A DNA stretch of 64,000 nt from Belliella pelovolcani (GCF_900156785.1 NZ_FTOP01000015.1:1-64000); one strand, 5' to 3'; positions 52,346 through 61,586 are shown, counted from the first letter of the stretch. The notes: generated by a model from the letters alone, not told the origin. Program-made: numbers and translations.

Positions 52346-52417
52346 GAATTGTGAAGAAAGAACTACGCACATAAAGAAGGATTAAAAATTGAATTTGAAG
52401 GTAAAATATTAAAACAA

Positions 52418-52945
52418 ATGAAAAAGCAATACACACTTCTTACAATAGCATTTTTAGTACTGATTAATCTCAGTGGGTTTGGACAAACTGAACCTTATGA
52501 AACAATCAATAAGAGTTTAGAAACTCCAGTTGAGCCAAAATTACTTTGGCCTTGGGAAGATGAATTATTGAAAGATGCAAATGTTTCAGATTTCAGCGCT
52601 TCTTATAAACTAAGATTTAGCGAAAAAGAAAATTCCGAGCTTGTCATTGATTTCAAGAATTTTGAAAAAATGGTTTCTGCTGTCTATTTGAAAGATCAGG
52701 TTTCAGGAAAGCTTCTCGCAGAAATATTAGAAAAGTCTATTTCTGATGACTTCGAACCAGTTTTTGAGCAAACTGATGGAGAAGATATTTTTTACATGTA
52801 TTCGAATGGTGATAAAAATCAAGAGGAGGTCTATTTTCTAGCAACAAGTAAAGAAAAGTACGAACTCTTATATTTCAAATACAAGCCTAATACCAAAGAA
52901 AAGAACAGGCTTCAGTTTCAATTAAAGAACGTTTTAAATAAATAA
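52418..52945 (+). CDS. Exported protein of unknown function in the DUF4252 operon
   Basis: 175 residues with a signal peptide ending at SGFGQTE. No known domain recognised. The strand-rich middle (YKLRFSEKENSELVIDFKNF) and YFLATSKEKYELLYFKYKPN resemble the C-terminal half of DUF4252 proteins in style, so a diverged relative is possible. Codon use is more AT-rich than the flanking DUF4252 genes. It sits between them, 8 bases from the next. Confidence 0.7.
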   Translation: MKKQYTLLTIAFLVLINLSGFGQTEPYETINKSLETPVEPKLLWPWEDELLKDANVSDFSASYKLRFSEKENSELVIDFKNFEKMVSAVYLKDQVSGKLLAEILEKSISDDFEPVFEQTDGEDIFYMYSNGDKNQEEVYFLATSKEKYELLYFKYKPNTKEKNRLQFQLKNVLNK

Positions 52946-52953
52946 TCCCAACT

Positions 52954-53439
52954 ATGAAAAAGTACATCCTATTATCCGCAGCTGTATTGATGCTTTTCGC
53001 TCAAAGCAGTTTTGCACAGAGCAAGTCCGTGGAGGCTTTATACCAAAAGCACAAAAGCAATCCAGATTTCTTCCATATGGACCTTGGTGGCAATTTTATG
53101 AATTTCGCCAAAGGTTTCAATATCAACCTCAGTGAGGATCAATCTTCACTTTTGACCAAGTCTCTAGAGCGTATGAAGTTCTACAAGCTACCAAATCAAG
53201 CTTCTTCAAAAAGTGATTTCCAAGGGCTTCAAAAAAGCTTAGAGAAAGAAAAATTTGACCTGATGATGGAAGTGTCTGAGAAAAATAACAATGTCATGAT
53301 CTACACAAAAGGCAATTCCAAAATCAGCGATATCGTCATGATGATCAATGACAAAAACAGTGATTTTATCATACTTGAACTTCATGGAGACTTTGATGCA
53401 AAAACGCTTTCTGATGTGGGGAAATCCGTTAGTAAATAA
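52954..53439 (+). CDS. DUF4252 protein, exported
   Basis: 161 residues with a signal peptide ending at SSFAQS. FFHMDLGGNFMNFAKGFNIN and EKNNNVMIYTKGNSKISDIV match the family; the last part DFIILELHGDFDAKTL is a typical ending. It is the second DUF4252 copy of the sigma-factor operon and lacks the lipobox seen in some members. Confidence 0.83.
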   Translation: MKKYILLSAAVLMLFAQSSFAQSKSVEALYQKHKSNPDFFHMDLGGNFMNFAKGFNINLSEDQSSLLTKSLERMKFYKLPNQASSKSDFQGLQKSLEKEKFDLMMEVSEKNNNVMIYTKGNSKISDIVMMINDKNSDFIILELHGDFDAKTLSDVGKSVSK

Positions 53440-53447
53440 GAATATTA

Positions 53448-53502
53448 GCCACGAAGGCGCAAAGGCACGAAGTTTATCTTTATGCCTTTGCGCCTTCGTG
53501 GC
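53448..53502. repeat. Long hairpin repeat of the CACGAAGG type
   Basis: A perfect 20-bp inverted repeat GCCACGAAGGCGCAAAGGCA (53448-53467) and its complement (53483-53502) around a 15-nt loop. No T run follows, so it is not a standard terminator. The sequence resembles dispersed repeats I remember from many Bacteroidota genomes. Confidence 0.75.
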
Positions 53503-53576
53503 AAAAAACCTACACGAATTCAAACCCATCTAATGCTGTTTGACTTTTTCAATGGTATATTTCTAACCAAAGGGTG

Positions 53577-53584
53577 TATTTTTG
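53577..53584 (+). promoter_or_regulatory. Likely -7 box of hemH
   Basis: TATTTTTG fits TAnnTTTG 37 bases upstream of the start codon. The -33 box is not clear. Confidence 0.45.
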
Positions 53585-53621
53585 GTTCTGAAAACAGAAT
53601 AATACCGTAAATACATCCAAT

Positions 53622-54656
53622 ATGAGTAAGAACAAAGCAAAAATAGGCGTCTTATTAGTCAACTTGGGAACTCCAGACAGTACTGCTACTGGAGATGTCA
53701 GAAAATATTTAAGGGAATTTTTAATGGATGGGAGGGTGATTGATTTCCCCTTTATCCCAAGATGGATGCTGGTAAATTTGATTATCGCACCATTTAGAGC
53801 TCCAAAATCTGCAAAAGAATACCGCAAACTTTGGACGGATAGAGGTTCTCCACTACTTTTTCACACCGAGGACCTACGTGAAAAATTGATCCCTAAGCTA
53901 GATGCTGAAAAATATATCGTGGAGATCGCCATGCGTTACCAATCTCCAAGCATCGAGGAGGGCTTGAAAAAACTGAATAAGGCCAATGTCAAGAAAATAA
54001 TTGTCATCCCACTATTCCCTCAGTATGCCTCTGCCACAAATGGCTCAGTGGTGGATAAAGTCATGGAGATCGCTAGAACTTGGCAAATCATCCCTAACAT
54101 CACCTTTGTCAACAATTTTGTTGAGCATCCATTATTCATAGAAGCTTGGGCGGAATTGGGTAGAGAGATGATGGCCAAAGATGAATATGACATGTATCTC
54201 TTCTCCTACCACGGCCTTCCTGAGCGGCAGATTAGAAAAGGTTCAGTGGATGGCTATTGCCAGCTCTCTGATAAGTGCTGCGGCAATTACACCAAGAAAA
54301 ATCAATTTTGCTACAGAGGCCAATGCTTCCATACCACTAGACTGGTAGCTGAAAAATTGGGCCTTCCTGAGGACAAAGTATTGACCTGCTTCCAATCCAG
54401 ACTAGGTAAAGACCCTTGGATCAAACCCTACACAGAAGATATCATCAAAGAACTGGCCGAAAAAGGCATCAAAAAAGTGCTGGTCTTCTCTCCTGCATTC
54501 GTAGCGGATTGTCTAGAAACAACCGTGGAAGTTGGTGAGGAATACAAAGAAGAGTTTGAAGAGCTAGGCGGAGAAAAATGGGACTTGGTACCGAGCTTGA
54601 ACTCTGGCGACACTTGGGTGGCTTGCGTAAAGGACTTAGTAGAAAGCAATAGTTAA
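53622..54656 (+). CDS. hemH: Ferrochelatase
   Basis: A 344-residue enzyme that inserts Fe2+ into protoporphyrin IX, the last step of protoheme synthesis. N-terminal GVLLVNLGTPDSTATGDVRK, the catalytic His in YLFSYHGLPERQIRKG (about residue 197), and the C-terminal acid motif FSPAFVADCLETTVEVGEEY are all present. The four Cys in CQLSDKCCGNYTKKNQFC and GQC are in the place where some bacterial ferrochelatases have extra cysteines. Single gene. Confidence 0.96.
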   Translation: MSKNKAKIGVLLVNLGTPDSTATGDVRKYLREFLMDGRVIDFPFIPRWMLVNLIIAPFRAPKSAKEYRKLWTDRGSPLLFHTEDLREKLIPKLDAEKYIVEIAMRYQSPSIEEGLKKLNKANVKKIIVIPLFPQYASATNGSVVDKVMEIARTWQIIPNITFVNNFVEHPLFIEAWAELGREMMAKDEYDMYLFSYHGLPERQIRKGSVDGYCQLSDKCCGNYTKKNQFCYRGQCFHTTRLVAEKLGLPEDKVLTCFQSRLGKDPWIKPYTEDIIKELAEKGIKKVLVFSPAFVADCLETTVEVGEEYKEEFEELGGEKWDLVPSLNSGDTWVACVKDLVESNS

Positions 54657-54973
54657 GTAAGATCCCCAATCGAGCTTCAGTAGAAAAACTTTTCTCAAAG
54701 AGCTTTCGCTTTAAAATGATAGATTAAATAAATTATGTATATCTGCAATTAGACCAGTAACTAATATATAGTCTGTCTTGAATCAAGCCGATATTAATAG
54801 ATATTGGATATTCATTGATATTGATTATAAATCTAAAGTTTATTTTATAATGAAAACTCCACTGGTAAGAAAGCGGACAATCATAAAATAAAGAAAGAAA
54901 AAGGTTTGTGTAAAATGACATTCATTTAGCACAAACCTTTATTTTTCTCCAAATTGCACATCAAATACCAATC
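54657..54973 (+). other. Intergenic stretch, ending with a terminator hairpin
   Basis: Mostly AT-rich with nothing recognisable. AAAGGTTTGTG (54899-54909) pairs with CACAAACCTTT (54930-54940) around a 20-nt loop and is followed by ATTTTTC, so a hemH-direction terminator is plausible although far from the gene. Confidence 0.45.
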
Positions 54974-56179
54974 ATGCCAACGAAACAAACTTCACAGCCA
55001 CTCTATTTACAGCCTTGGTTTTTATTTTTAGGGATCATGTTAGTGGCCTTCAACCTCCGCCCTTCAATCACTGCCGTAGGTCCATTGATTCCCATGATCA
55101 GAGAAGATTTAGAGCTTTCTAATGGCTGGGCGGGTTTTCTTACTACGCTACCTTTGCTCACATTTGCTACTTTTTCGCTGTTTTCAGCAGCTATTGGAAA
55201 AAGATTAGGAAATGCCAAAGCAATTCTACTCGCGCTATTCATACTATTAGCTGGCTCTATCATTCGTGTAATAGGTGGGCCTGATTGGCTATTTATAGGG
55301 ACAGGCCTGACTGGAATTGGAATCGTGATATGCAATGTCTTATTGATCCCCCTGATCAAAAATAGGCTCCCACAAAAAATCGGCATCGTTACCGCATCAT
55401 ACACAACAGGCATGACACTGACAGCCGCCATCGCATCAGGCATCAGTGCTCCCCTAGCGATAGACTTGAACTTGGGTTGGCGCGGCTCTTTGCTTGCTTG
55501 GGCTATTTTGATTGTAGTTGGGATTATCTTGTGGTTTCCACAGGTCAAATTCCCAAAACCTCCAGTCAATATGAATGATACTGAGCCAAAGGTAAATGTA
55601 TGGAAGTCCAGACTGGCTTGGCAAGTAAGCATGTTCATGGGAGTTCAGTCATTACTCTTTTTTACCTTAGTAGCTTGGCTTCCTGACATGATGATCGATA
55701 GAGGGCTAAGTGCTGTAGAAGCTGGTGTTTTGATATCATTGATGCAAATAATTGGCTTAGTGGGCACCTTCCTAGCTCCTATTATTGCAGTCAAGTTTAA
55801 AGACCAAGTAGGAATCGTTCTGGCACTTGGAGCTCTATACATCTTGGGCTTTAGCTCTTTATTTATCCACGAGCTATGGGTGAATTACATTGGGTTGACC
55901 TTTGTGGGCTTTGGTTTGGGCTCAAGTATTTCATTAGCCTACACCTTAATAGGCCTAAGAACAGGAACAGAAAAAGTCACTGCTTCTCTATCAGGCATGT
56001 CCCAATCAACTGGCTACTATTTGGCAGCCCTTGGCCCATTGCTTTTTGGAATTACTTTTGACCTTTTTGGCAACTGGAATCATTTGATTTATCTGATGTT
56101 GCTTTGTTCTCTTTTGTTTACATTCTTTGGCGTAAAGAGCGGAAGAGCACGTATCATTGGTCAAAAAACTGTAAAATAA
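54974..56179 (+). CDS. MFS transporter, CynX/NimT type
   Basis: 401 residues with 12 membrane segments. The N-terminal FNLRPSITAVGPLIPMIRED is the signature of the cyanate-permease/nitroimidazole-type MFS group, followed by LGNAKAILLALFILLAGS after the second helix and LNLGWRGSLLAWAILIVVGI in the middle. Substrate is unknown; members export or import small anions and drugs. Single gene. Confidence 0.9.
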   Translation: MPTKQTSQPLYLQPWFLFLGIMLVAFNLRPSITAVGPLIPMIREDLELSNGWAGFLTTLPLLTFATFSLFSAAIGKRLGNAKAILLALFILLAGSIIRVIGGPDWLFIGTGLTGIGIVICNVLLIPLIKNRLPQKIGIVTASYTTGMTLTAAIASGISAPLAIDLNLGWRGSLLAWAILIVVGIILWFPQVKFPKPPVNMNDTEPKVNVWKSRLAWQVSMFMGVQSLLFFTLVAWLPDMMIDRGLSAVEAGVLISLMQIIGLVGTFLAPIIAVKFKDQVGIVLALGALYILGFSSLFIHELWVNYIGLTFVGFGLGSSISLAYTLIGLRTGTEKVTASLSGMSQSTGYYLAALGPLLFGITFDLFGNWNHLIYLMLLCSLLFTFFGVKSGRARIIGQKTVK

Positions 56180-56180
56180 G

Positions 56181-56211
56181 CCATCCAATTGATTGAAGCC
56201 AATTGGATGGT
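56181..56211. terminator. Bidirectional terminator
   Basis: CCATCCAATTG pairs with CAATTGGATGG around an 8-nt loop between convergent genes. T runs are short. Confidence 0.65.
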
Positions 56212-56221
56212 AATATTATAA

Positions 56222-56773
56222 TCAATCGTCCTTGCCTCCTGCTCCTTTGAAATGATCTGCCTTGTCGGCAAAGAGCACATTGAAAGTGGTTAGCGAACCA
56301 TACGCCCTTGTAATGTACTGTTGAAGATGTATCCTGTCTTCATCATCCAACTTTGAGTGATTATTGATATTTTGTTCTAATACCCTCAAGCGCTCCCTTA
56401 CCATCACGATTTTATGAAAGAATGTTTCAATGGGAATTTCTTTATTATTCAATTCAGGGTTAAAGGGGGTCAAAGTAATCATGCCTTTGATCCATTTTTG
56501 AGCTAATTCCACCTTTGGAACTTCTGGCTTTGGCTGATTCCTTTTGATGACATTTTCCACTGCCTTTTCTATATCCAAAATTGAAATAGGCTGATATTCT
56601 GCCTCTTTTTTCTCTACGAGATCGAAGTTTGGATAATCTCTTGCAATGGTTTTTACCTCGGCGGTGAAATTGAAATAAATTTTGTAATAAGATGCATCTG
56701 CTTCTACTACTACACCCTTCCCAAATTTGGGATGACGGATTTGACTCCCAATTCCTAAATCTAATGTTGACAT
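56222..56773 (-). CDS. Conserved protein with N-terminal tudor/KOW-like domain
   Basis: 183 residues. The first 55 (GIGSQIRHPKFGKGVVVEAD, then YKIYFNFTAEVKTIARDYPN) match the small beta-barrel found at the C-terminus of UvrD/PcrA helicases and in CarD-like proteins. The remainder is helical (IETFFHKIVMVRERLRVLEQ, LQQYITRAYGSLTTFNVLF). Proteins of this type occur widely in Bacteroidota; an RNA polymerase or nucleic-acid contact is plausible from the domain. No signal peptide. Confidence 0.75.
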   Translation of the reverse strand: MSTLDLGIGSQIRHPKFGKGVVVEADASYYKIYFNFTAEVKTIARDYPNFDLVEKKEAEYQPISILDIEKAVENVIKRNQPKPEVPKVELAQKWIKGMITLTPFNPELNNKEIPIETFFHKIVMVRERLRVLEQNINNHSKLDDEDRIHLQQYITRAYGSLTTFNVLFADKADHFKGAGGKDD

Positions 56774-57041
56774 AATTTTGATTCTAATGTTTAAAAATTA
56801 TTCTGACAATTTAACAATTACACTTCAAACCACCCCTAAGAATTTACTTATTCTAAGTTGTTTTTTGATCTATCTAAGAGATTTCGCTAAGTGGGTGAAA
56901 TTAAAATTTTATTTTCCTTCCATGGAATGGTATTTGTTAAAAATGGTTGAAATATGTTTTAAAATGGTTTTTTAAAATAAAATTCTGAAATTATCAAAAC
57001 CATTTCCTTAAAAATAATCTCTTCAACAAAACACAAAAAAC

Positions 57042-57866
57042 ATGCATTCTTCGAAGCTTCTCATCAAATATGGTGGGAACGCCATGGTCAATCAAAAATT
57101 AAAAAGTCAAATTGCTGCAACCCTCCAACATCTGAAAAAAGCAGGCCACCAGATAGTTTTGGTCCATGGAGGAGGACCATTTATCAACCAAGCCTTAGAA
57201 CAGGCCAAAATTCACTCCGAATTTATTCAAGGACAGCGTAAAACTAGTCCTGAGGCGATGGAAGTAGTCCAAAAAACTTTAATTGGTGAGGTCAATGCAG
57301 ATCTTGTTTCACTTTTTTCCAAACACCAACTTCATGCAGTAGGTCTTTCCGGGTTAGATGCTAACCTGGTAAAAGTATCAGCCAAAAAAATCCAAGTCAA
57401 GCAAGCAAATGGCACCATAGATCAACTAGATCTAGGACGTGTAGGGGAGATTGAAACTGTTCAGCCTATTCTTATCGAGTCCCTGGTCAAAGATGGCTTT
57501 ATGCCTGTAATCGCCTGTATAGGTACTGACGCAGAGGGATTATCATATAACATCAACGCCGATGACTTTGCCGGAGAAATAGCCGCAGCCATAGAGGCAG
57601 ATTATTATATTTCTCTGACTGATGTGGACGGCTTATATGAAAATTATCCTGATCCCAAGTCGGTCCTGAAAGAGATTGCCCTGAAGCAGCTTCCTTCATT
57701 CTATGGAAACATCATACAAGGTGGTATGATTCCTAAAATCCAATCTTGTGAAAATGCACTTAAAAAAGGAGTCAAAAATGCACTCATTCTGAATGGAACC
57801 AAGCCAGAACAGTTGTTGCAGTTCTTCGAAAAAAACCAAGTTCTAGGCACCAAAATCACACATTAA
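57042..57866 (+). CDS. argB: Acetylglutamate kinase
   Basis: 274 residues of the amino-acid kinase family, making N-acetylglutamyl-phosphate (second step of arginine synthesis). N-terminal LLIKYGGNAMVNQKLK, VHGGGPFINQAL, FIQGQRKTSPEAMEV and the acidic motif YYISLTDVDGLYENYPDPKS are present. The 270 bases upstream are AT-rich and hold no gene; repeated AAAATGGTT words occur near 56935-56970. It heads argBDCJ. Confidence 0.95.
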   Translation: MHSSKLLIKYGGNAMVNQKLKSQIAATLQHLKKAGHQIVLVHGGGPFINQALEQAKIHSEFIQGQRKTSPEAMEVVQKTLIGEVNADLVSLFSKHQLHAVGLSGLDANLVKVSAKKIQVKQANGTIDQLDLGRVGEIETVQPILIESLVKDGFMPVIACIGTDAEGLSYNINADDFAGEIAAAIEADYYISLTDVDGLYENYPDPKSVLKEIALKQLPSFYGNIIQGGMIPKIQSCENALKKGVKNALILNGTKPEQLLQFFEKNQVLGTKITH

Positions 57867-57868
57867 CC

Positions 57869-59065
57869 ATGGAAAATATAGATTTACATTTAATTGATCA
57901 ACAATATTATCTCCCAACTTTCAAAAGGATTCCCATCACACTTGTAAAAGGTGAAGGCAGCAAGCTTTGGGATATAGAAGGAAAAGAATATACTGATCTA
58001 CTAGCTGGAATAGCTGTCACTAATGTGGGGCATTGTCATCCTAAAGTGGTCAAAGCGATTCAAGACCAAGCATCAGAGCTGATGCATATCAGCAACTTTT
58101 TCGTCAGTCCCATGCAGGTGGCGCTTTCTGAGTTGCTGGTGAAAATATCTGGCATGAATAGGGTGTTCTTCACCAACAGCGGGGCAGAGTCTGTAGAAGG
58201 AGCTATCAAAATCGCCAGAAGGTATGCCCACAGCAAAGGAAGAGGGGGAAAAATCATCTCAATGGAAAACTCCTTCCATGGTCGAACACTTGCCACCATT
58301 GCTACAGGGCAAGCCAAATACCAAGAAGGCTTTGGACCCATGCCCTCAGGCTTTGCACAAGTACCATTCAATGACCTTGAAGCGATCAAAAGAGAACTCT
58401 CTGACGATGTAGCTGCGATCATTTTGGAACCAATCCAAGGAGAAGGAGGAATACGTCCTGCCAGTCCTACATACATAAAAGAATTAGCTGTGCTTTGTGA
58501 AAAAGAGGATGTTGTACTGATTTTTGATGAAATCCAGTCGGGGATAGGAAGAACAGGACATTGGTTTGCCAAGGACTATTTTGGAATCACACCTGATATC
58601 CTTACTTCAGCAAAAGGTTTGGGAAATGGCATGCCAATAGGTGCTTTGCTTTGCAATGAAAAGATTGCGGGAGCTATCCATTTTGGAGATCATGGGACTA
58701 CTTTCGGCGGAAACCCTCTAGCCACAGCTGCATCGATCGCAACGCTCAAAGTCATCATTGACGAGCATCTAGTCAAAGAAGCCAAAGAAAAAGGAGACTG
58801 GTTAAAATCAGAACTGATCAAACTCCAACAAAAATATCCTTCAATTAGAGAAGTGAGAGGCCTAGGAATGATGCTTGGAGTGGAACTTGACAGTCCAGCG
58901 CTACCTGTGATGCAGGCCTTGCTAGAGCAAGGATTTATAGCCAATGCAACGGCGGTCAATGTACTTCGCCTAGTTCCAGCCATGAATATTCCAAAAAGAG
59001 ATTTGAAAAACTTCTTATCTGCTTTCGAGCAAATCTTAATCACCAAAGAAAATAAAAATGACTAA
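57869..59065 (+). CDS. argD: Acetylornithine aminotransferase
   Basis: 398 residues, class III PLP aminotransferase. The PLP lysine is in ILTSAKGLGNGMPIGALL (about residue 250), with the Asp of the ring contact in VVLIFDEIQSGIGRTGHWFA and the phosphate motif TNSGAESVEGAIKIARRYA. It starts 2 bases after argB and overlaps argC by 8 bases. It may also serve as succinyldiaminopimelate aminotransferase for lysine synthesis. Confidence 0.94.
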   Translation: MENIDLHLIDQQYYLPTFKRIPITLVKGEGSKLWDIEGKEYTDLLAGIAVTNVGHCHPKVVKAIQDQASELMHISNFFVSPMQVALSELLVKISGMNRVFFTNSGAESVEGAIKIARRYAHSKGRGGKIISMENSFHGRTLATIATGQAKYQEGFGPMPSGFAQVPFNDLEAIKRELSDDVAAIILEPIQGEGGIRPASPTYIKELAVLCEKEDVVLIFDEIQSGIGRTGHWFAKDYFGITPDILTSAKGLGNGMPIGALLCNEKIAGAIHFGDHGTTFGGNPLATAASIATLKVIIDEHLVKEAKEKGDWLKSELIKLQQKYPSIREVRGLGMMLGVELDSPALPVMQALLEQGFIANATAVNVLRLVPAMNIPKRDLKNFLSAFEQILITKENKND

Positions 59066-60101
59066 GCAAAAATATAAAGTAGCCATCATCGGAGCGTCTG
59101 GCTTTACAGGTTCAGAGTTAGCAAGACTTCTAAGCCAACATCCAAATATAGAAATCAGCCATATCACTTCTGAATCTCACGCAGGAAAAGCTTTCTCTGA
59201 GCTTCATCCGCAGTTTTTAGGGATGATTGACCAAAAACTTGAAAGTGCTGCTGTAATCGAGGAGGCAGAACTGGATGTGCTCTTTTTAGCATTACCGCAT
59301 GGAGTATCCATGGATTTTGTGAAAAAATGGCATCATAAAGGCTCTAAAATCATTGACTTATCAGGAGACTTTAGGCTTTCTAGTCCAGAAGTATACCAAG
59401 AGTGGTACAATAAAGAGCATGTATTCACCGAAGGATTTGAAAAAGCCAGTTATGGGCAACCAGAACTTTTTGCTGAAAAAATAAAGCAAAGCAATCTTGT
59501 CGCCAATCCTGGATGCTACCCAACTGCTTCTATATTGAGCCTCGCGCCGCTATTCGCAGAAAATATGATACAAAATCACTCTGTCGTCATCGATGCTAAA
59601 TCAGGATTAACAGGTGCTGGTGTAAAAGCGAGTGAAAACACTCATTTTTCAAATGTCAATGAAAATTTCAAAGCTTATGGAGTAGGTGAGCACCGCCACA
59701 CCATCGAAATAGAAGAACAATTTTCTTGCTTGAGTGATGGCGAAGTTCGAGTACAGTTCACACCTCACCTTTTGCCTGTAGACAGGGGGATTTTAGCAAC
59801 TTCCTATGCTAAAACTAAAAAGCTAACCACCCAAGAAGAACTTACTAAACTCTATGAAGACTTTTATCAAGACAAACCATTTGTTAGAGTCAAAACATCT
59901 CCTCCTAGCATCAAAGATGTCAGAGGGAGTCATTATTGCGATATTTTCCCTTTTTGGGACAAAAGAACAGAACGTGTGATTGCTATAGCGGCTATTGACA
60001 ATTTACTCAAAGGTGCTGCTAGTCAAGCTGTACATAACATGAATTTGATGCTTGGCATAGAAGAGACAGCAGGACTCAATCAAATACCACTCAGACCTTA
60101 A
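59058..60101 (+). CDS. argC: N-acetyl-gamma-glutamyl-phosphate reductase
   Basis: 347 residues. NADPH-binding loop AIIGASGFTGSELARLL, catalytic Cys in LVANPGCYPTASIL (about residue 155), His in YGVGEHRHTIEIEEQ, and C-terminal VIAIAAIDNLLKGAASQA. The ATG overlaps the end of argD by 8 bases. It reduces the acyl phosphate made by ArgB to the semialdehyde used by ArgD. Confidence 0.96.
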   Translation: MTKQKYKVAIIGASGFTGSELARLLSQHPNIEISHITSESHAGKAFSELHPQFLGMIDQKLESAAVIEEAELDVLFLALPHGVSMDFVKKWHHKGSKIIDLSGDFRLSSPEVYQEWYNKEHVFTEGFEKASYGQPELFAEKIKQSNLVANPGCYPTASILSLAPLFAENMIQNHSVVIDAKSGLTGAGVKASENTHFSNVNENFKAYGVGEHRHTIEIEEQFSCLSDGEVRVQFTPHLLPVDRGILATSYAKTKKLTTQEELTKLYEDFYQDKPFVRVKTSPPSIKDVRGSHYCDIFPFWDKRTERVIAIAAIDNLLKGAASQAVHNMNLMLGIEETAGLNQIPLRP

Positions 60102-60110
60102 GAAAAAGTT

Positions 60111-61322
60111 ATGATCAAGAATATTACAAACGTCAAAGGAATCAAATGCTGGGGAGCCCATACGGGTGTGAAATCCATGCGTAGAGATTTGGCTATCATT
60201 TATTCAGAAGTTCCAGCTGCTGCAGCTGCCGTTTTTACCCAAAATAAGGTAAGGGCTGAACCCGTAGAAATTTCTGAGAAAAACATCAAAAATCTCCAAG
60301 CACAAGTCATTGTCTGCAATGCTGGTAATGCCAATGCCTGTACAGGTGAGCAAGGAAGAAAAGGAGCAGAAGCGATGATGAAAGTTACCGCCGAACTACT
60401 CAATATTCCTGAAGATGATGTAATCATTGCATCTACAGGGCTGATTGGAGAACCCTTTCCAACTGAAGATGTTGTAGGAGGAATCAGAGAAAATATCCAT
60501 AAACTCAGTGATGACCCAAAAGCAGGTTCATTTGTTGCCAATGCAATTTTGACCACAGATACTTTTGCCAAAGAAGGTTTTGTGGAATTTGAACATGATG
60601 GCAAGACTATCAACATGGGTGGCGTAGCCAAAGGTTCGGGGATGATCCATCCTAATATGGCTACCATGCTCAACTTCATAGTCACAGACTTAAATATTGA
60701 GAAAGAACTGCTGGATCAAGCACTCCGCTATTGTGTAGATAGAACTTTCAATATGATCACTGTAGATGGAGACACCTCCACCAATGATATGGTTGCCATC
60801 ATGGCCAATGGTATGGCCGGAAACAAAATCATTGATCAAGAATCGGATCCTGGCTTCATCATTTTCAGAGAAAAACTGATGGAGCTAATGACACACCTAG
60901 CCAAATTGATCGTGTCAGATGGAGAAGGAGCTTCCAAATTCATTGAATATAAAGTAACTAAAGCTAGAACAGAAGAAATTGCAAGAAAGCTTGTGAGAGC
61001 TATTTCAGACTCAACCTTAGTCAAAACGGCCATGTTTGGCAGGGATCCAAACTGGGGTAGAATCATTGCCGCTTGTGGCAATTCTGGAGTGAATTTCAAT
61101 TATAAGAAGGTAAATCTATTTATTGGAGATTCTGAACACCTGGTTCAGGTCTTGGAAAAAGGACAACCTTTGAAAATTGATAAAAATTATATCAAAAAAC
61201 TACTCAGAGAATCTCAGATCAGAATCATCTTGGAAGTGAATACTGGAAAAGAGACAGGCATCGGCTGGGGCTCAGATTTGACGACTGACTATGTATTATT
61301 CAACTCTGTATATACAACTTGA
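60111..61322 (+). CDS. argJ: Ornithine acetyltransferase (glutamate N-acetyltransferase)
   Basis: 403 residues. ArgJ transfers the acetyl group from N-acetylornithine to glutamate and so recycles it; some members also use acetyl-CoA. The self-cleavage and nucleophile Thr is in GSGMIHPNMATMLNFIVT (about residue 187). GNANACTGEQGRKGAEAM and the C-terminal GRDPNWGRIIAACGNSGV are signatures. It starts 9 bases after argC. Presence of ArgJ shows an acetyl cycle rather than the succinyl route known from Bacteroides. Confidence 0.95.
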   Translation: MIKNITNVKGIKCWGAHTGVKSMRRDLAIIYSEVPAAAAAVFTQNKVRAEPVEISEKNIKNLQAQVIVCNAGNANACTGEQGRKGAEAMMKVTAELLNIPEDDVIIASTGLIGEPFPTEDVVGGIRENIHKLSDDPKAGSFVANAILTTDTFAKEGFVEFEHDGKTINMGGVAKGSGMIHPNMATMLNFIVTDLNIEKELLDQALRYCVDRTFNMITVDGDTSTNDMVAIMANGMAGNKIIDQESDPGFIIFREKLMELMTHLAKLIVSDGEGASKFIEYKVTKARTEEIARKLVRAISDSTLVKTAMFGRDPNWGRIIAACGNSGVNFNYKKVNLFIGDSEHLVQVLEKGQPLKIDKNYIKKLLRESQIRIILEVNTGKETGIGWGSDLTTDYVLFNSVYTT

Positions 61323-61391
61323 TAATTTGTCAGCCGACATCAGTCAAAAGCCTTAGTAATTAAATAGAGGTTTCTATTAGGAAATTATTAG

Positions 61392-61586
61392 CTAAGCACT
61401 TAAAACATAAAGGGGCTTTAATAAAACAACAAAGGGAAAATCTTTTAATTTTTCCTTTGGAATACCTTCCATGAAGCTTTTGATGAAAATGGTTTTCCCA
61501 ACCCTTCTGGGGCCAATTAATAAGACAACCTTATTAGGTAGTAATCGCTTTAAAAAAAGGGATGCTATCGCTCTTTTGTATTTCAT
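61392..61586 (-). pseudogene. Truncated orphan AAA ATPase (N-terminal fragment)
   Basis: A 64-residue frame starting MKYKRAIASLFLKRLLPN with an intact Walker A (LLIGPRRVGKTIFIKSF) that stops after KDFPFVVLLKPLYVLSA. Full-length relatives have 380-450 residues, so everything after the first 55 or so residues is gone. The start codon region is intact and it still carries phased repeats upstream. I read it as the remnant of a third orphan ATPase. Confidence 0.75.

Noticed and set aside
53448-53502. Rho-independent terminator of the DUF4252 operon
   Set aside because: The stem is strong but no T run follows in the gene direction (AAAAAA instead) and the stem is longer than needed; recorded as a repeat.
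54733-54921. 62-codon frame on the minus strand between hemH and the MFS gene
   Set aside because: AT-rich Phe/Ile/Tyr-dominated translation with no conserved pattern; the region also holds a terminator hairpin.
56778-56975. 65-codon frame on the plus strand upstream of argB
   Set aside because: Lys/Phe/Leu-rich translation of AT-rich DNA with no motif; likely leader or spacer sequence.
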